Of a DNA stretch of 64,000 bases, positions 35,370-44,469 are shown in pieces. A program made the translations under genes and the position numbers. Origin of the DNA: Paenalicyclobacillus mengziensis (GTDB taxonomy: Bacteria; Bacillota; Bacilli; Alicyclobacillales; Alicyclobacillaceae); assembly GCF_017298635.1 (NCBI RefSeq), contig NZ_CP071182.1, positions 4,626,001 to 4,690,000 on the forward strand, read 5' to 3'. A model generated the notes under the pieces. The model did not search any database, was not told the DNA's origin, and worked only from the letters and a program-made list of their open reading frames with translations. Numbering within the stretch: the first letter of the stretch is position 1; each line of letters starts with the position of its first letter.

Positions 35370-36869
35370 TTAACTGTAGATCGCTTCTCTCTGGGTCAAA
35401 CCAAGTATCTCAGATGTTGAAGAATAAACTTCTTGGAATAGCTCTGGGTTGTCCACCAGTGACATGCCAAACGAAGGAATCATCTCTTTTATTTTGGTCT
35501 GCCACTCGTTCATATATGCTGGGAAACATTTTTCCAGTACTTCAAGCATAACGTACACCGCCGTCGAAGCCCCCGGAGAAGCCCCTAGCAATGCCGCTAT
35601 TGAGCCGTCAGCGGCAGTGACGACTTCCGTACCAAATTGAAGTGTTCCTTTACCGGCTTCAGTATCTTTAATCACTTGTACGCGCTGGCCTGCGACCACA
35701 ACATCCCAGTCCTCACTTTTCGCGCTCGGAATGAATTCGCGCAGTTCCTCCATCCGCTGTTCGTTAGACAGCAATACTTGCTGTACGAGGTATTTTGTTA
35801 AAGCCATTTCTTTAACGCCAGCCGCCAACATCGTCAAGACATTGTTTGGTTTTACGGAGCCGAGCAGATCAAAGTTCGAACCCGTTTTAAGGAACTTTGG
35901 TGAAAAACCCGCGAAAGGTCCAAACAGCAGTGTTCTTTTGTTGTCGATATATCTCGTGTCCAGATGCGGTACAGACATCGGCGGCGCACCAACTTTCGCT
36001 TTACCGTATACTTTGGCATGATGCTGCTCGACTACTTTTGGATTATTGCACACCATAAAGAGGCCGCTGACTGGAAACCCGCCAATGTGTTTTGACTCAG
36101 GTATACCCGTCTTTTGCAGTAACGGCAGACTCCCACCGCCACCACCAATAAAGACGAACTTTGCCTGATGGTATTCCACTTGACCACTGTCAATATTTTG
36201 TACCTTAACTTCCCATGAACCGTCGTCGGTACGTTTAATGTCCTCAACACTGTGCTTGTAATGGACTTGGACGTTTTTCGTCTTCAGGTGGTCAAACATC
36301 AATCGAGTTAAAGCACCAAAATTGACGTCCGTTCCAGCCGCAATTCTCGTGGCCGCTATCGGCTCATTCGAGGTCCGACCTTCCATAATGAGTGGAATCC
36401 ATTCCTTCAGCGTTTCAGGGTCATCAGAAAATTGCATACCTTGGAAGAGAGGATTTTGTGACAGTGATTCAAAACGCTTTTTCAGAAACGCGACATCTTT
36501 TTCACCTTGTACCAGGCTCATATGCGGTAACGGCATAATAAAGTCCCGGGGATTACGGATGAGATTTCTGTTCACAAGATAAGACCAAAACTGTCTAGAC
36601 AATTGAAACTGTTCGTTGACTTTGATGGCTTTCCCAATGTCTATCGATCCGTCAGGTCGTTCCGACGTATAGTTCAGCTCGCACAGTGCAGAGTGACCCG
36701 TACCCGCGTTATTCCATTCGTTTGAGCTTTCCTGTCCCGCGTTTTCGAGCTTCTCAAAGACTTTGATTTCCCACCGAGGGGCCAACTCTTTTAGTAAGGA
36801 CCCCAAAGTTGCACTCATAATGCCGGCTCCGATTAAAATAACGTCAGTTCTGTTCTCTTGGTTGCTCAT
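35370..36869 (-). CDS. mqo: Malate:quinone oxidoreductase
   Basis: 499 residues. The FAD motif is [22 protein letters not shown]; then come [49 protein letters not shown] and the C-terminal [26 protein letters not shown]. It oxidises malate to oxaloacetate at the membrane and passes electrons to quinone, which could feed the cytochrome bd oxidase of this window. ATG 36869 is preceded by AAGGAAGGTT. The promoter region has palindromes of the ACTAT type. Confidence 0.97.
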   Translation of the reverse strand: MSNQENRTDVILIGAGIMSATLGSLLKELAPRWEIKVFEKLENAGQESSNEWNNAGTGHSALCELNYTSERPDGSIDIGKAIKVNEQFQLSRQFWSYLVNRNLIRNPRDFIMPLPHMSLVQGEKDVAFLKKRFESLSQNPLFQGMQFSDDPETLKEWIPLIMEGRTSNEPIAATRIAAGTDVNFGALTRLMFDHLKTKNVQVHYKHSVEDIKRTDDGSWEVKVQNIDSGQVEYHQAKFVFIGGGGGSLPLLQKTGIPESKHIGGFPVSGLFMVCNNPKVVEQHHAKVYGKAKVGAPPMSVPHLDTRYIDNKRTLLFGPFAGFSPKFLKTGSNFDLLGSVKPNNVLTMLAAGVKEMALTKYLVQQVLLSNEQRMEELREFIPSAKSEDWDVVVAGQRVQVIKDTEAGKGTLQFGTEVVTAADGSIAALLGASPGASTAVYVMLEVLEKCFPAYMNEWQTKIKEMIPSFGMSLVDNPELFQEVYSSTSEILGLTQREAIYS

Positions 36870-37324
36870 CTTTAACCTTCCTTATGCCCTATATTTGAAC
36901 AATAGAGTAGGCGCTCCTGCTTAGGTGTCATGAAAAGCAGGGCGCCGTCTAGGAAACAACCTCTTCTACATCAATTATAACTATATCATAGTTGAGAATA
37001 ACTACTTATAGATTAACACATATACTATCATCTGATAGTTAAGATGAAATATGGTTAATGACGCAAAAATACCGTCATATCTACTCAAATCCTGGTTATA
37101 ACGTCTCTTCACTTCCTTCGACCTTCACTTCCTTCGAGAGACCTTTGATGTGCCATCAATGCTAGCCGTTCCCGTTTCCAGAGTGTTGTCAAGGACGACC
37201 ACAACGGGGATGATTAGTAGTGTTTAGAATATCGCTCCAGGCATCGACCCCGGCAAGGATAGGGGAAATCAATCCCCAAGCAACACGCCGCCACAGAGAG
37301 TAATTTTCCTAGGGAGGTCCTACA
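36870..37324. promoter_or_regulatory. Divergent mqo / phosphatase intergenic region with ACTAT palindromes
   Basis: An AT-rich core has two related inverted repeats: AACTAT-atc-ATAGTT (36979-36993) and ACTATCA-tc-TGATAGT (37024-37039). Both lie 110-170 bp upstream of the mqo start and could be operators. Tandem CCTTCGA / CTTCACTTC runs lie near 37110-37140. Confidence 0.5.
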
Positions 37325-38353
37325 ATGTGTGGTACAACAGGGAATATTGACTTTGAGTCACAGTCCATCGAACAAGTGTATGTGCAAGGCGTCGGTATTC
37401 AAAACGAAGACGCCATTGTCTGCCGTCCTGAAATCGGGTTATTTGCTGTGATTGACGGTGCCACAGCGCTCTATGCCGATTTGGCCTTGTCAGGCGCGGT
37501 TGCCGCACAGGCCGTGAAGACGGCGCTCGATGGATGGGATGGTAACGGAGGGTTAATCGACGCCGTGATGGCTGCCAACAGATACCTGGGTCAAGTCACA
37601 GGCGGTGACGCTTTGGACAAGACAGCTCGTCCGACCTGCTGCATTGCGGCTGTCCGGGTGAGAAATGACAGATTAGAATTTGCCCAGGTGGGAGATTGCA
37701 TGGCCTTCGTAGAATACAAGCATTGGGGTACGCCCGGCCAGTCAGACAGTCACGGCAAGGACTCACCGAGCCCGAGAGACGGGACTGGGACACGGACAGA
37801 CTTTATTCGCCAGCTGACACACGACTCTGTGGCCGCATTTGACACGCATTCCGTACAAATGCTCGTCCAAGCCTGGAACTGCAGACTGGCCGCAGACGTG
37901 GAACAATCTCCGGATGCGTCAACGCCACCCCCCAGAGCGAAAGACCTGTCTTCATGGTCCGTTGACAAGCAGTTGGATGTACTCAAAGAGATCCGTTCGG
38001 AACTGCGCCCAGTGCTTGCCCGTCATCGAGAAATGATGAATGTGTCAGGGGGTTACAGCGTGATGGACGGATCGGCCGAAGTGGAACGGTTCATTGAGCA
38101 CGGTGCCATCAACGCGTCTCTGATATCACGCGTCCTGCTCATGTCGGATGGACTGCAATTACCCACGAGCAAACTTCACACAAAAAATGGCTGGCTGGGT
38201 ACGGCGATGTACGGTTTTTATCACGGTGTCCGCTCCCTGTGCAGCCACGTCCTTGAGCTGGAAAATCAAGACCCTGGATGCTACGTTTACCCGCGACTCA
38301 AACCTCACGACGACAAATCTGGGTTGTTGGTTACAATCACGGATTTAAAGTAA
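37325..38353 (+). CDS. PP2C-like (PPM) phosphatase domain protein
   Basis: 342 residues. GVGIQNEDAIVCRPEIGLFAVIDGATALY is the PPM metal-binding opening (NED and DGAT), and FAQVGDCMAFV is the second conserved metal-aspartate strand (GD). The later part, with RVLLMSDGLQLP, provides the next Asp. The family dephosphorylates Ser/Thr-phosphoproteins or acts on small molecules; members with DGAT instead of DGHGG are diverged. An insertion rich in S/P/T (residues about 140-155) separates halves. ATG 37325 has GGGAGGT. 62 bp upstream of the aminotransferase gene, probably co-transcribed. Confidence 0.75.
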   Translation: MCGTTGNIDFESQSIEQVYVQGVGIQNEDAIVCRPEIGLFAVIDGATALYADLALSGAVAAQAVKTALDGWDGNGGLIDAVMAANRYLGQVTGGDALDKTARPTCCIAAVRVRNDRLEFAQVGDCMAFVEYKHWGTPGQSDSHGKDSPSPRDGTGTRTDFIRQLTHDSVAAFDTHSVQMLVQAWNCRLAADVEQSPDASTPPPRAKDLSSWSVDKQLDVLKEIRSELRPVLARHREMMNVSGGYSVMDGSAEVERFIEHGAINASLISRVLLMSDGLQLPTSKLHTKNGWLGTAMYGFYHGVRSLCSHVLELENQDPGCYVYPRLKPHDDKSGLLVTITDLK

Positions 38354-38415
38354 CGGGTGAGCGTTTTTCGATAGACCAATACAGTTTTCACGTACCGTGC
38401 GGGAGGTTTTTTACG

Positions 38416-39630
38416 TTGAATAAGCAGGAAGCGAGTCTTCAAAGTTACCGAGAACTCTTCCCGATTCTCAGCGAAAAAATCCATCTTGGGAACTGCTCTC
38501 AGTCACCGCAGGCAAGGCCAGTGATGGCAGCTATGCAAGAGTACATCGACAATTGGAGATTTGTCGGTATGGACTGGGACTTCTGGATGGAGGGTGTCCA
38601 TCGGGCAAAAGCCTCATTTGCAAAGCTGATTCACGCAGATGTGTCTGAGATTGCCGTTGTTGGGTCTGTATCTGACGCAACTTCGATGATTGCCAGTGCC
38701 TTCCCGTTGAATCTTGAAGACGATGGTCTCAATGGTTCAGGTCGTCGACAAGGTGTACCGCGGTCCGAGAGAAGACATGTGGTTACGACTGTTGACGAAT
38801 TCCCAACGGTTGGGCATGTATGGCATGCTCACGCGAATCGCGGACATCTGGACGTAGATTTTGTTTCGGCACCCGACCGCGTATACACGCCCTCGGTATT
38901 TGAACCGTACATGACGAAGCAAACGGGCCTCGTGTCTGTGCATCACGTGGGGTATTACAACGGATCGAAACAGGACCTCAACGCACTCGCTGACTTTGCC
39001 CACCAGCACGGAGCGCTCTTGTTTGTTGACGCCTACCAGTCGATGGGCACCTCCGTCATCGACGTGCGGCGTACACCTGTTGACATGCTCGTCTCCGGAA
39101 ACCTGAAATACCTTCTTGGCCTGCCTGGTATCGCATTTCTATATGTACGGAAGTCAGTAGCGGAACAACTCCAACCTGCAATGACAGGGTGGTTTGCCAG
39201 GAAGAATCCATTCTATTTTGATGCCACACACATGGATTACGGGGATTCCGCACAGCGGTTCAACACCGGAACACCGCCGGTGCTTGCCGCATTCGCTGCC
39301 CGCGGCGGCATGGACATGATTCTGCAGGTGGGTCTTGAGAGAATCAGCGCCCGCATTGACGAATTGTCCGCACATGCCATCGCGGGTGTCAACCTACGTG
39401 GGCTGGAACTTGCAAGTCCGGACGACGTTTCCCGAAAAGGCGCAAATACCGCAATTCGTGTCCCAGATTCTCACGACCTTGAGGTTTTCCTCATGCAGCG
39501 AAATATTATCGCATCCGCGCGTGGCGACGTGATTCGACTCGCGCCCCATTTTTTCAGCACGGAAGTGGATCTCGATAAAGCACTTGACGCCATCCTGGAA
39601 TGGAAACAAACGCGAGGTCCCATCGACTAG
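38416..39630 (+). CDS. Class V aminotransferase-fold PLP enzyme
   Basis: 404 residues. EKIHLGNCSQSPQARPVMAAM is the family N-terminus; HHVGYYNGSKQDLNAL and LLFVDAYQSMGTSVIDV carry the PLP Asp; VSGNLKYLLGLPGIAFLYV has the Schiff-base Lys; MDYGDSAQRFNTGTPPVLAAFAA follows. It resembles kynureninase/cysteine-desulfurase-like enzymes, but the exact reaction is unclear. TTG 38416 has GGGAGG 9 nt upstream; longer in-frame starts would overlap the phosphatase gene out of frame. It is probably in an operon with the phosphatase. Confidence 0.85.
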   Translation: MNKQEASLQSYRELFPILSEKIHLGNCSQSPQARPVMAAMQEYIDNWRFVGMDWDFWMEGVHRAKASFAKLIHADVSEIAVVGSVSDATSMIASAFPLNLEDDGLNGSGRRQGVPRSERRHVVTTVDEFPTVGHVWHAHANRGHLDVDFVSAPDRVYTPSVFEPYMTKQTGLVSVHHVGYYNGSKQDLNALADFAHQHGALLFVDAYQSMGTSVIDVRRTPVDMLVSGNLKYLLGLPGIAFLYVRKSVAEQLQPAMTGWFARKNPFYFDATHMDYGDSAQRFNTGTPPVLAAFAARGGMDMILQVGLERISARIDELSAHAIAGVNLRGLELASPDDVSRKGANTAIRVPDSHDLEVFLMQRNIIASARGDVIRLAPHFFSTEVDLDKALDAILEWKQTRGPID

Positions 39631-40031
39631 CTGAGTAGTATGTATCCCAGGAGTGAGGCGTGTACTGCGTCGGAAGCATGAGTTCTTCCCATCGTGACAC
39701 ACTGGCGAGCAATCCTTTGCGGTGCGATAGGACGAAAGGTCCCCTGTTCACCTCTTCGCGGTCGTTGTCATTGATGGCGTTCGTGGATAACGAGTTGGTA
39801 GCGCGTTATTAAACGCTGATTGAAACAGGTGAAGCGAAAATAACGCGCTCATAAGGCGTTATTGGCTGACGGAACCGGAATAACGCTTCCACAGCGCGTT
39901 ATTTGTCCGCGTCGAGGGCTTAGCGCTTCTACAACGCGTTATTCAACCGACCCGAAACAGAACGAGTGGAAATAACGCGCTCGTGGCGCGTTATCAAGTT
40001 ACGTGGGTCGGGCTAGCACTTTTACAGCGCG
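39631..40031. other. 401-bp intergenic region, mostly palindrome array 1
   Basis: No gene. It holds the first palindrome array (39787-40035), described separately. Confidence 0.6.
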
Positions 40032-40035
40032 TCAT
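39787..40035. repeat. Array 1 of 23-nt ATAACGCG...CGCGTTAT palindromes, six copies
   Basis: Copies of exactly 23 nt start at 39787, 39840, 39880, 39920, 39972 and 40013, so the steps are 53, 40, 40, 52 and 41 bp. Arms are near ATAACGCG and CGCGTTAT with a variable 7-nt centre, often TCCACAG or CTCGTGG. Spacers are 30, 17, 17, 29 and 18 nt and partly resemble those of array 2. The last copy overlaps the 3' end of the repeat-protein gene. Confidence 0.9.
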
Positions 40036-40547
40036 CTGCGCCCTGAGCGGAACACCGTGAGGCCGCTTACGTCCCGACAGACTCGCCCACGCCGATGTCG
40101 AATACGTCGACGAGTTTCATGCAAGCTCGACGAACCTTTGGTGCAGACAAAAAACCTGTCTGTCACAAATGACAGACGGTATCCTTTGGCCATGATATGG
40201 TGCAAGGCATCTCCGATGGTCCAACCAAGGTAATTGGCGATGACGACACTCGGGTCTGGGCTGCTGCCCGCAGTGACAACAATCTCTGCACTGCCGGTAA
40301 CCTTGACATTCAGTACTACGACCACGATGCACACCCCCGATAACTCATCAAATGATTCCAGACTATGAATCGTGTGGGTGTGCACCTCGACTCTGCTTCT
40401 TACATCGGTGGCCAGGACTGCTGTAACAGGTCTGCTTCTCACATCGGTGGCCAGGTCTGCGGTGACAGGTCTGCTTCTCACATCGGTGGCCAGGTCTGCG
40501 GTGACAGGTCTGCGGCAGCCCACCTTGTTCCAAGCATCCTCTCGCAA
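40032..40547 (-). CDS. Hypothetical protein with three 13-residue tandem repeats
   Basis: Up to 171 residues. The N-terminal part repeats PVTADLATDVRSR (third copy PVTAVLATDVRSR). A protein-like core follows: FDELSGVCIVVVVLNVKVTGSAEIVVTAG and VVIANYLGWTIGDALHHIMAKGYRLSFVTDRFFVCTKG. The Arg-rich tail (RRRIRHRRGR) looks less natural. No start has a good SD: TTG 40547 gives the full length, and a GTG after the repeats near 40385 would remove them. No family recognised. It is divergent from the amylase gene. Confidence 0.45.
   Translation of the reverse strand: MREDAWNKVGCRRPVTADLATDVRSRPVTADLATDVRSRPVTAVLATDVRSRVEVHTHTIHSLESFDELSGVCIVVVVLNVKVTGSAEIVVTAGSSPDPSVVIANYLGWTIGDALHHIMAKGYRLSFVTDRFFVCTKGSSSLHETRRRIRHRRGRVCRDVSGLTVFRSGRR
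40392..40508. repeat. 39-bp tandem repeat, three copies
   Basis: Units at 40392-40430, 40431-40469 and 40470-40508. The last two are identical and the first differs at a few bases. 39 bp equals 13 codons, so expansion keeps frame in the minus-strand gene. Confidence 0.95.
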
Positions 40548-40582
40548 AAGTTCTTGAGCTTTTTAGGTTGAAAGCGCTATTC

Positions 40583-40616
40583 TATAATTGTCCATTTTGT
40601 GCAAACGATTGCACAA
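40583..40616 (+). promoter_or_regulatory. Amylase promoter -10 and LacI-family operator
   Basis: TATAAT at 40583-40588 is followed by a perfect inverted repeat TTGTGCAA-ACGA-TTGCACAA at 40597-40616, about where transcription should start. The GCAA-ACG-TTGC type core is the classic operator for LacI-family sugar regulators such as MalR/CcpA relatives. An AAAGCGCT motif lies 10 bp upstream of the -10. The -35 is poor. Confidence 0.7.
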
Positions 40617-40668
40617 GGTTCACTTGCCATTGAAATAGATTCCTTTTCCACTGACAGGGGGCACAAAT

Positions 40669-42840
40669 GTGAACAAACGCACGACCCGGATTTATATCTT
40701 TTCGACCATCGCTGTCGTCGCCATCGCCGGTGGCATCAGTGCGTACGTGTCCAGCGCCGGCTCAACTCGCACCGAGACCTCAAGCCGGCCATCGAGTCGT
40801 CAATCCTTGGGCGGTGCCGGCAGTGCGGGTACGGCCGACAATGCCTCACAACAGCAAGTCAACGTGAACGCACTCTTCTCCGATCAAGGGACCTTGTTCT
40901 TTTCTCCGCAGGAACCGACGGCGAGCGATCCCGTTAAAGTCACCCTGCGCGCTGCCATCCATAACCTGTCGAGTGCAAAACTCGTGGTCATCGACACGAA
41001 AACCAAGAAACAAACCACGCTGTCGATGACGAAGGCAGGTGTTGACGCCAATCATGAGTATGAATACTGGCAGGCAACCATTCCAGCCAATGCAGACTAT
41101 GAAAACTACTATTTTGTCGTTCAAGCCGGCAATGACACAGAATACTATAGCGGAAACGGCGCTACACCGTCCCTACCGTCAATCGGCCTGTTCGCCATCG
41201 CGCCTGGGTTTACCACGCCGTCATGGGCGCAAAAAGGAGTCATGTACCAGATCTTCGTTGATCGCTTTTACGACGGTAATCCAGCAAATGATGTCAAGAC
41301 CGGTGAATACAGTTGGTACGGTACGCCGACTTTGCAATTAAAGTGGGGCCAAGACCCTGAAACAGGAGACCAGGGTGGCCAAGACCAAGTCGCCTTTTCC
41401 GGGGGCGACCTAGAGGGCGTACAGGACAAACTCCCCTATCTGACCAAGCAGCTCGGCGTCAACATCCTGTACCTCAATCCCATTTTCGATGCCAAGACCA
41501 ATCATAAGTACGGAGTCGATAACTACTTTCAGGTCGACCCGCACTTTGGCGGCAATCAGGCCCTCGTTTCCCTCATTCAGAACGCCCACAAAGATGGGGA
41601 CAAAGTCGTTCTTGACGGCGTGTTCAACCACACCGGAGCATCCAACCCGTGGTTCCAAAGTGCTATAAAATCAAAGCACAGTCCCTACTACAACTGGTAC
41701 ACATTCAGCAATTGGCCGACTGACTACGCGACGTTCGCAGGTGTCAAGAACCTGCCAAAACTAAACTTTTCGAATCCTGCTGTCGTCAATGAGGTGGACA
41801 AGATCGCGCAGTATTGGCTCAGTCCGCCCTTCAACGCGGACGGGTGGCGGCTTGACTCAGCTGGACACGCCGGCGGTCAAGGATACGACCCGGAAGCCAA
41901 CGGTGACTATTACGATCCGGTCAATCACCACCTTTGGACTGATTTTCGCAAGGCTGTGAAAACAACAAATCCGAACGCCCTCATCTTCGGCGAGTTTTTC
42001 GAAAACAGCATTGCACTGCCGTGGCTGCAAGGAAACCAATGGGACGGCTCCATCAACTATGGTGGGTTTATCTCGCCGGTCTCTGCGTGGGTGACCGGCA
42101 AAGACCTCAACATGAACAAAGCGTCCCTCAGTCCGACCGATTTGGAAAACACGTTTATGACGACCCTGAATTCCCTGCCGCGGCCCGCACAGTTGGTCCA
42201 GGTGAATCAGTTGGACGATCACGATGTGCCACGCTTTAGCGAGCGGGCAGCCAAACAGATAAACATGAAGACCTATCCAAACGGGCAGTCCTTCCCATAC
42301 GGCGGTGTACCAAACTACCGCAAAGACGCTCTTGGTGCCATGCTGATGATGACCTATCCCGGTCTGCCGACCCTCTACTACGGAGATGAGTACGGCATGA
42401 TGGGCGGCGGTACGAATGACGCTGGAAAACGCTGGCCGTTTGATTGGAGCAAGACCGGTAACAGCCTGTTCAAGGTTTATCAGAAACTGATTGCCATGCG
42501 AAAAGCAGACAGTGCCCTTACCGACGGATCTTTCATGCCGCTCATCGCTGACGACACAAACAACGTGTTTGGATTTGCTCGCGTCGACGCTAACCAGCGC
42601 ATCATCATTGTTCTCAACAACTCTAACAAACCGGTTACAGAGAGCGTGCATGCATCAGCAACCGGTGCCCTCTACGGGTCCAGCTTTGCAAATGTCACAC
42701 CGCTGCTCCCCGCCGTCACCAACGACGGCGGTACCGGTCAAGGCGGCAGTGCCACAGTTGACAAGGAAGGCAACGTTAAGGTCACGATTCCAGCGAATTA
42801 TGGCGTCATCCTGACGCAAAAAGGCGGCCCCTTGTACTAA
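40669..42840 (+). CDS. Membrane-anchored/secreted GH13 alpha-amylase family enzyme (neopullulanase-like)
   Basis: 723 residues. An N-terminal anchor or signal (RIYIFSTIAVVAIAGGISAYV) and S/G-rich linker are followed by a CBM34-like beta domain (residues about 70-180). The GH13 barrel has VVLDGVFNHTG, then GWRLDSAGH with nucleophile D396, FGEFFE with acid/base E442 and LDDHDVPR with D519. The subfamily style is cyclomaltodextrinase/maltogenic amylase. The start GTG 40669 has GGGGG at 7 nt. A LacI-type operator upstream indicates induction by maltodextrins. Confidence 0.95.
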   Translation: MNKRTTRIYIFSTIAVVAIAGGISAYVSSAGSTRTETSSRPSSRQSLGGAGSAGTADNASQQQVNVNALFSDQGTLFFSPQEPTASDPVKVTLRAAIHNLSSAKLVVIDTKTKKQTTLSMTKAGVDANHEYEYWQATIPANADYENYYFVVQAGNDTEYYSGNGATPSLPSIGLFAIAPGFTTPSWAQKGVMYQIFVDRFYDGNPANDVKTGEYSWYGTPTLQLKWGQDPETGDQGGQDQVAFSGGDLEGVQDKLPYLTKQLGVNILYLNPIFDAKTNHKYGVDNYFQVDPHFGGNQALVSLIQNAHKDGDKVVLDGVFNHTGASNPWFQSAIKSKHSPYYNWYTFSNWPTDYATFAGVKNLPKLNFSNPAVVNEVDKIAQYWLSPPFNADGWRLDSAGHAGGQGYDPEANGDYYDPVNHHLWTDFRKAVKTTNPNALIFGEFFENSIALPWLQGNQWDGSINYGGFISPVSAWVTGKDLNMNKASLSPTDLENTFMTTLNSLPRPAQLVQVNQLDDHDVPRFSERAAKQINMKTYPNGQSFPYGGVPNYRKDALGAMLMMTYPGLPTLYYGDEYGMMGGGTNDAGKRWPFDWSKTGNSLFKVYQKLIAMRKADSALTDGSFMPLIADDTNNVFGFARVDANQRIIIVLNNSNKPVTESVHASATGALYGSSFANVTPLLPAVTNDGGTGQGGSATVDKEGNVKVTIPANYGVILTQKGGPLY

Positions 42841-42910
42841 GTAAGGAGCCGAGCATGTGCGGCCTGTTTTGGGGCTATTGCAAATAGGGTCCGCCGATGA
42901 TGGAAAAGTG

Positions 42911-42946
42911 AAGCCAAGTTCGCCGAAGGCGTGGACTTGGCTTTTT
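42911..42946 (+). terminator. Amylase terminator
   Basis: A 9-bp stem AAGCCAAGT / ACTTGGCTT with a 15-nt loop and a TTTTT run. Confidence 0.85.
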
Positions 42947-43106
42947 CGGTGAAACCCCCAATCGGGGAGGCTAGCGCGGACTTATACCGAGAGGAAAGTT
43001 TGTAATGAAAATTGCAAACCCATAACATTACAAGAACATAGTTACTTACATTTATATAGATAACGTGTTACAATCGTGACGGGGAAAACTTTTTCCAACC
43101 CTGTTC

Positions 43107-43205
43107 AACTGCTGCTGTAGCGGTATTCAACCGCTACGGCGTTCAAGTGCTACTGTATCGGCGTTTAACCGCTACGGCGGCGTCTAACTGCTGCTGTAGC
43201 GGTGA
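43107..43205. repeat. Degenerate GTAGCGGT / ACCGCTAC hairpin repeats
   Basis: Three degenerate units of about 35 bp carry GTAGCGGT and its complement. The first forms a perfect 8-bp stem (43117-43124 with 43130-43137). They lie immediately upstream of the pirin SD. Confidence 0.75.
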
Positions 43206-43238
43206 TAGTGGCGAAACCCAAAAAAGGGGAGTTCAATC

Positions 43239-44087
43239 ATGACAAATTCAAATGTTGCAGAGCGTGCTGTGGCGCGTGTGTGGGATGTTGTGCCGCAAAA
43301 GCAAAGTTCAATTCATACAGCCGCTATGGTGATTGATCCAAACAAGCAATCGGAGTTCGATCCGTTCCTCTTCCTCGCAGAGGACTGGTTTGGGCACGGA
43401 ACGTTTGATGTACACCCACACCGTGGTCAAGAAACGGTGACCTATGTCATTGAGGGCAAGCTCCATCACTATGACAGCAATGCTGGCGATGGGGAACTTG
43501 GCCCTGATGATGTCCAGTGGATGACTGCTGGGCGCGGTGTCGTGCACAAAGAAGACCCGGCCCCCGGTGAGACCGTCCACAGCCTTCAACTGTGGGTCAA
43601 CATTCCGAAGGAAGATAAGATGACCGCACCGCGCTACCAAAACCTTCGTAAGGCAGACATGCCTGTTCGCCGCGAAGAGGGAACTCTGGTGACGGTATTT
43701 AGCGGATCATCAGGCGATGTGAAATCGTCAACGCAAAACCATGTACCTGTAACGATGGTGGAAATCAATATGGAGGCCGGAGCGACGTTCAGTCAGGACC
43801 TCCCCGCTGATTACAATGGGTTTATCTACATTCTCGAAGGCAGTGGCAAATTTGGTGAGAACGACACAGAAGCAAAAGCAGGACAGGCCATGCTCCTTGG
43901 CCACGTGAAACGTGAGTTTGAGCAGAGCACAGTCAAAATCCAAGCTTTCTCTACCTTGCGCGCATTACTCTATGCAGGTCGTCCGCTGCATGAACCCATC
44001 GTTTCCTACGGACCGTTCGTGATGAACACTCGGCAGCAGATTCTTGAAGCCATTCAGGATTACCAGTCTGGTCGCTTTGGAGCGTGA
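43239..44087 (+). CDS. Pirin family protein
   Basis: 282 residues. The N-terminal cupin has the metal ligands in DVHPHRGQETVTYVIEGKLHHYDS and GRGVVHKEDP (three His and one Glu expected). The C-terminal cupin ends with GRPLHEPIVSYGPFVMNTRQQILEAIQDYQSGRFGA, the family's terminal signature. Bacterial pirins may have quercetinase or redox-sensing roles; which applies here is unknown. ATG 43239 has GGGGAG upstream. Monocistronic, with a terminator behind it. Confidence 0.95.
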   Translation: MTNSNVAERAVARVWDVVPQKQSSIHTAAMVIDPNKQSEFDPFLFLAEDWFGHGTFDVHPHRGQETVTYVIEGKLHHYDSNAGDGELGPDDVQWMTAGRGVVHKEDPAPGETVHSLQLWVNIPKEDKMTAPRYQNLRKADMPVRREEGTLVTVFSGSSGDVKSSTQNHVPVTMVEINMEAGATFSQDLPADYNGFIYILEGSGKFGENDTEAKAGQAMLLGHVKREFEQSTVKIQAFSTLRALLYAGRPLHEPIVSYGPFVMNTRQQILEAIQDYQSGRFGA

Positions 44088-44112
44088 GCGACGACACCGG
44101 ATGGACGACGGG

Positions 44113-44139
44113 AAAGTCCCTTCTGGTGCGGGACTTTTC
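44113..44139 (+). terminator. Pirin terminator
   Basis: An 8-bp stem AAAGTCCC / GGGACTTT with a 9-nt loop, followed by TTCG. Confidence 0.6.
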
Positions 44140-44223
44140 GACTTTGGTTCAGGACTAAAATACAAATATTCCGTTGATACTACAGATGTAAAATGAGACT
44201 CCTCATGGAAGGAGGAACCGAGA

Positions 44224-44469
44224 GTGGATAGCGACATGGAGAAGTCCATACCCACTTCCTCAAAAGCTGCCATAGATACAAACTTTGGTGCGTTTGCTCG
44301 CAATAACGGGGTGACAATGGATATGGGAGACGTTCAGTTTGCCAATCTCTCAGAGGGCACACTGAACCAAATCCGAAAGCTCGAACACTCGCTTCGGAAA
44401 GAGACCCAGCGCGACATTTATCTCCTCGCCTACGAGAGACCCAGCAACTCACCGATTCCGCGGCATTAA
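44224..44469 (+). CDS. Small conserved-looking hypothetical protein
   Basis: 81 residues, highly charged and soluble. DVQFANLSEGTLNQIRKLEHSLRKETQRDIYLLAYER predicts a long amphipathic helix. The GTG start has AAGGAGG at 8-9 nt, so it is almost certainly translated. No family name recalled. Stand-alone; a repeat-rich intergenic island follows. Confidence 0.7.
   Translation: MDSDMEKSIPTSSKAAIDTNFGAFARNNGVTMDMGDVQFANLSEGTLNQIRKLEHSLRKETQRDIYLLAYERPSNSPIPRH

Larger units (their letters stand above)
42841..43238. other. 398-bp intergenic region with terminator, micro-ORF and GTAGCGGT repeats
   Basis: A ten-codon ORF with a good SD (AAGGAG, ATG 42855, peptide MCGLFWGYCK) is followed by a terminator. 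Then comes a run of hairpin-forming repeats at 43107-43205, just before the pirin gene. Confidence 0.5.

Noticed and set aside
39787-40035. Palindrome array as a CRISPR
   Set aside because: Repeats are imperfect palindromes, spacers alternate between about 17 and 30 nt and are related between the two loci, and no cas genes are present.
40392-40508. 39-bp tandem repeat as a mini-CRISPR
   Set aside because: Units are contiguous with no unique spacers and keep codon frame.
41857-42651. Long minus-strand ORF (264 codons) inside the amylase gene
   Set aside because: Antisense shadow of a strongly supported GH13 gene; its protein has no recognisable features and no SD.
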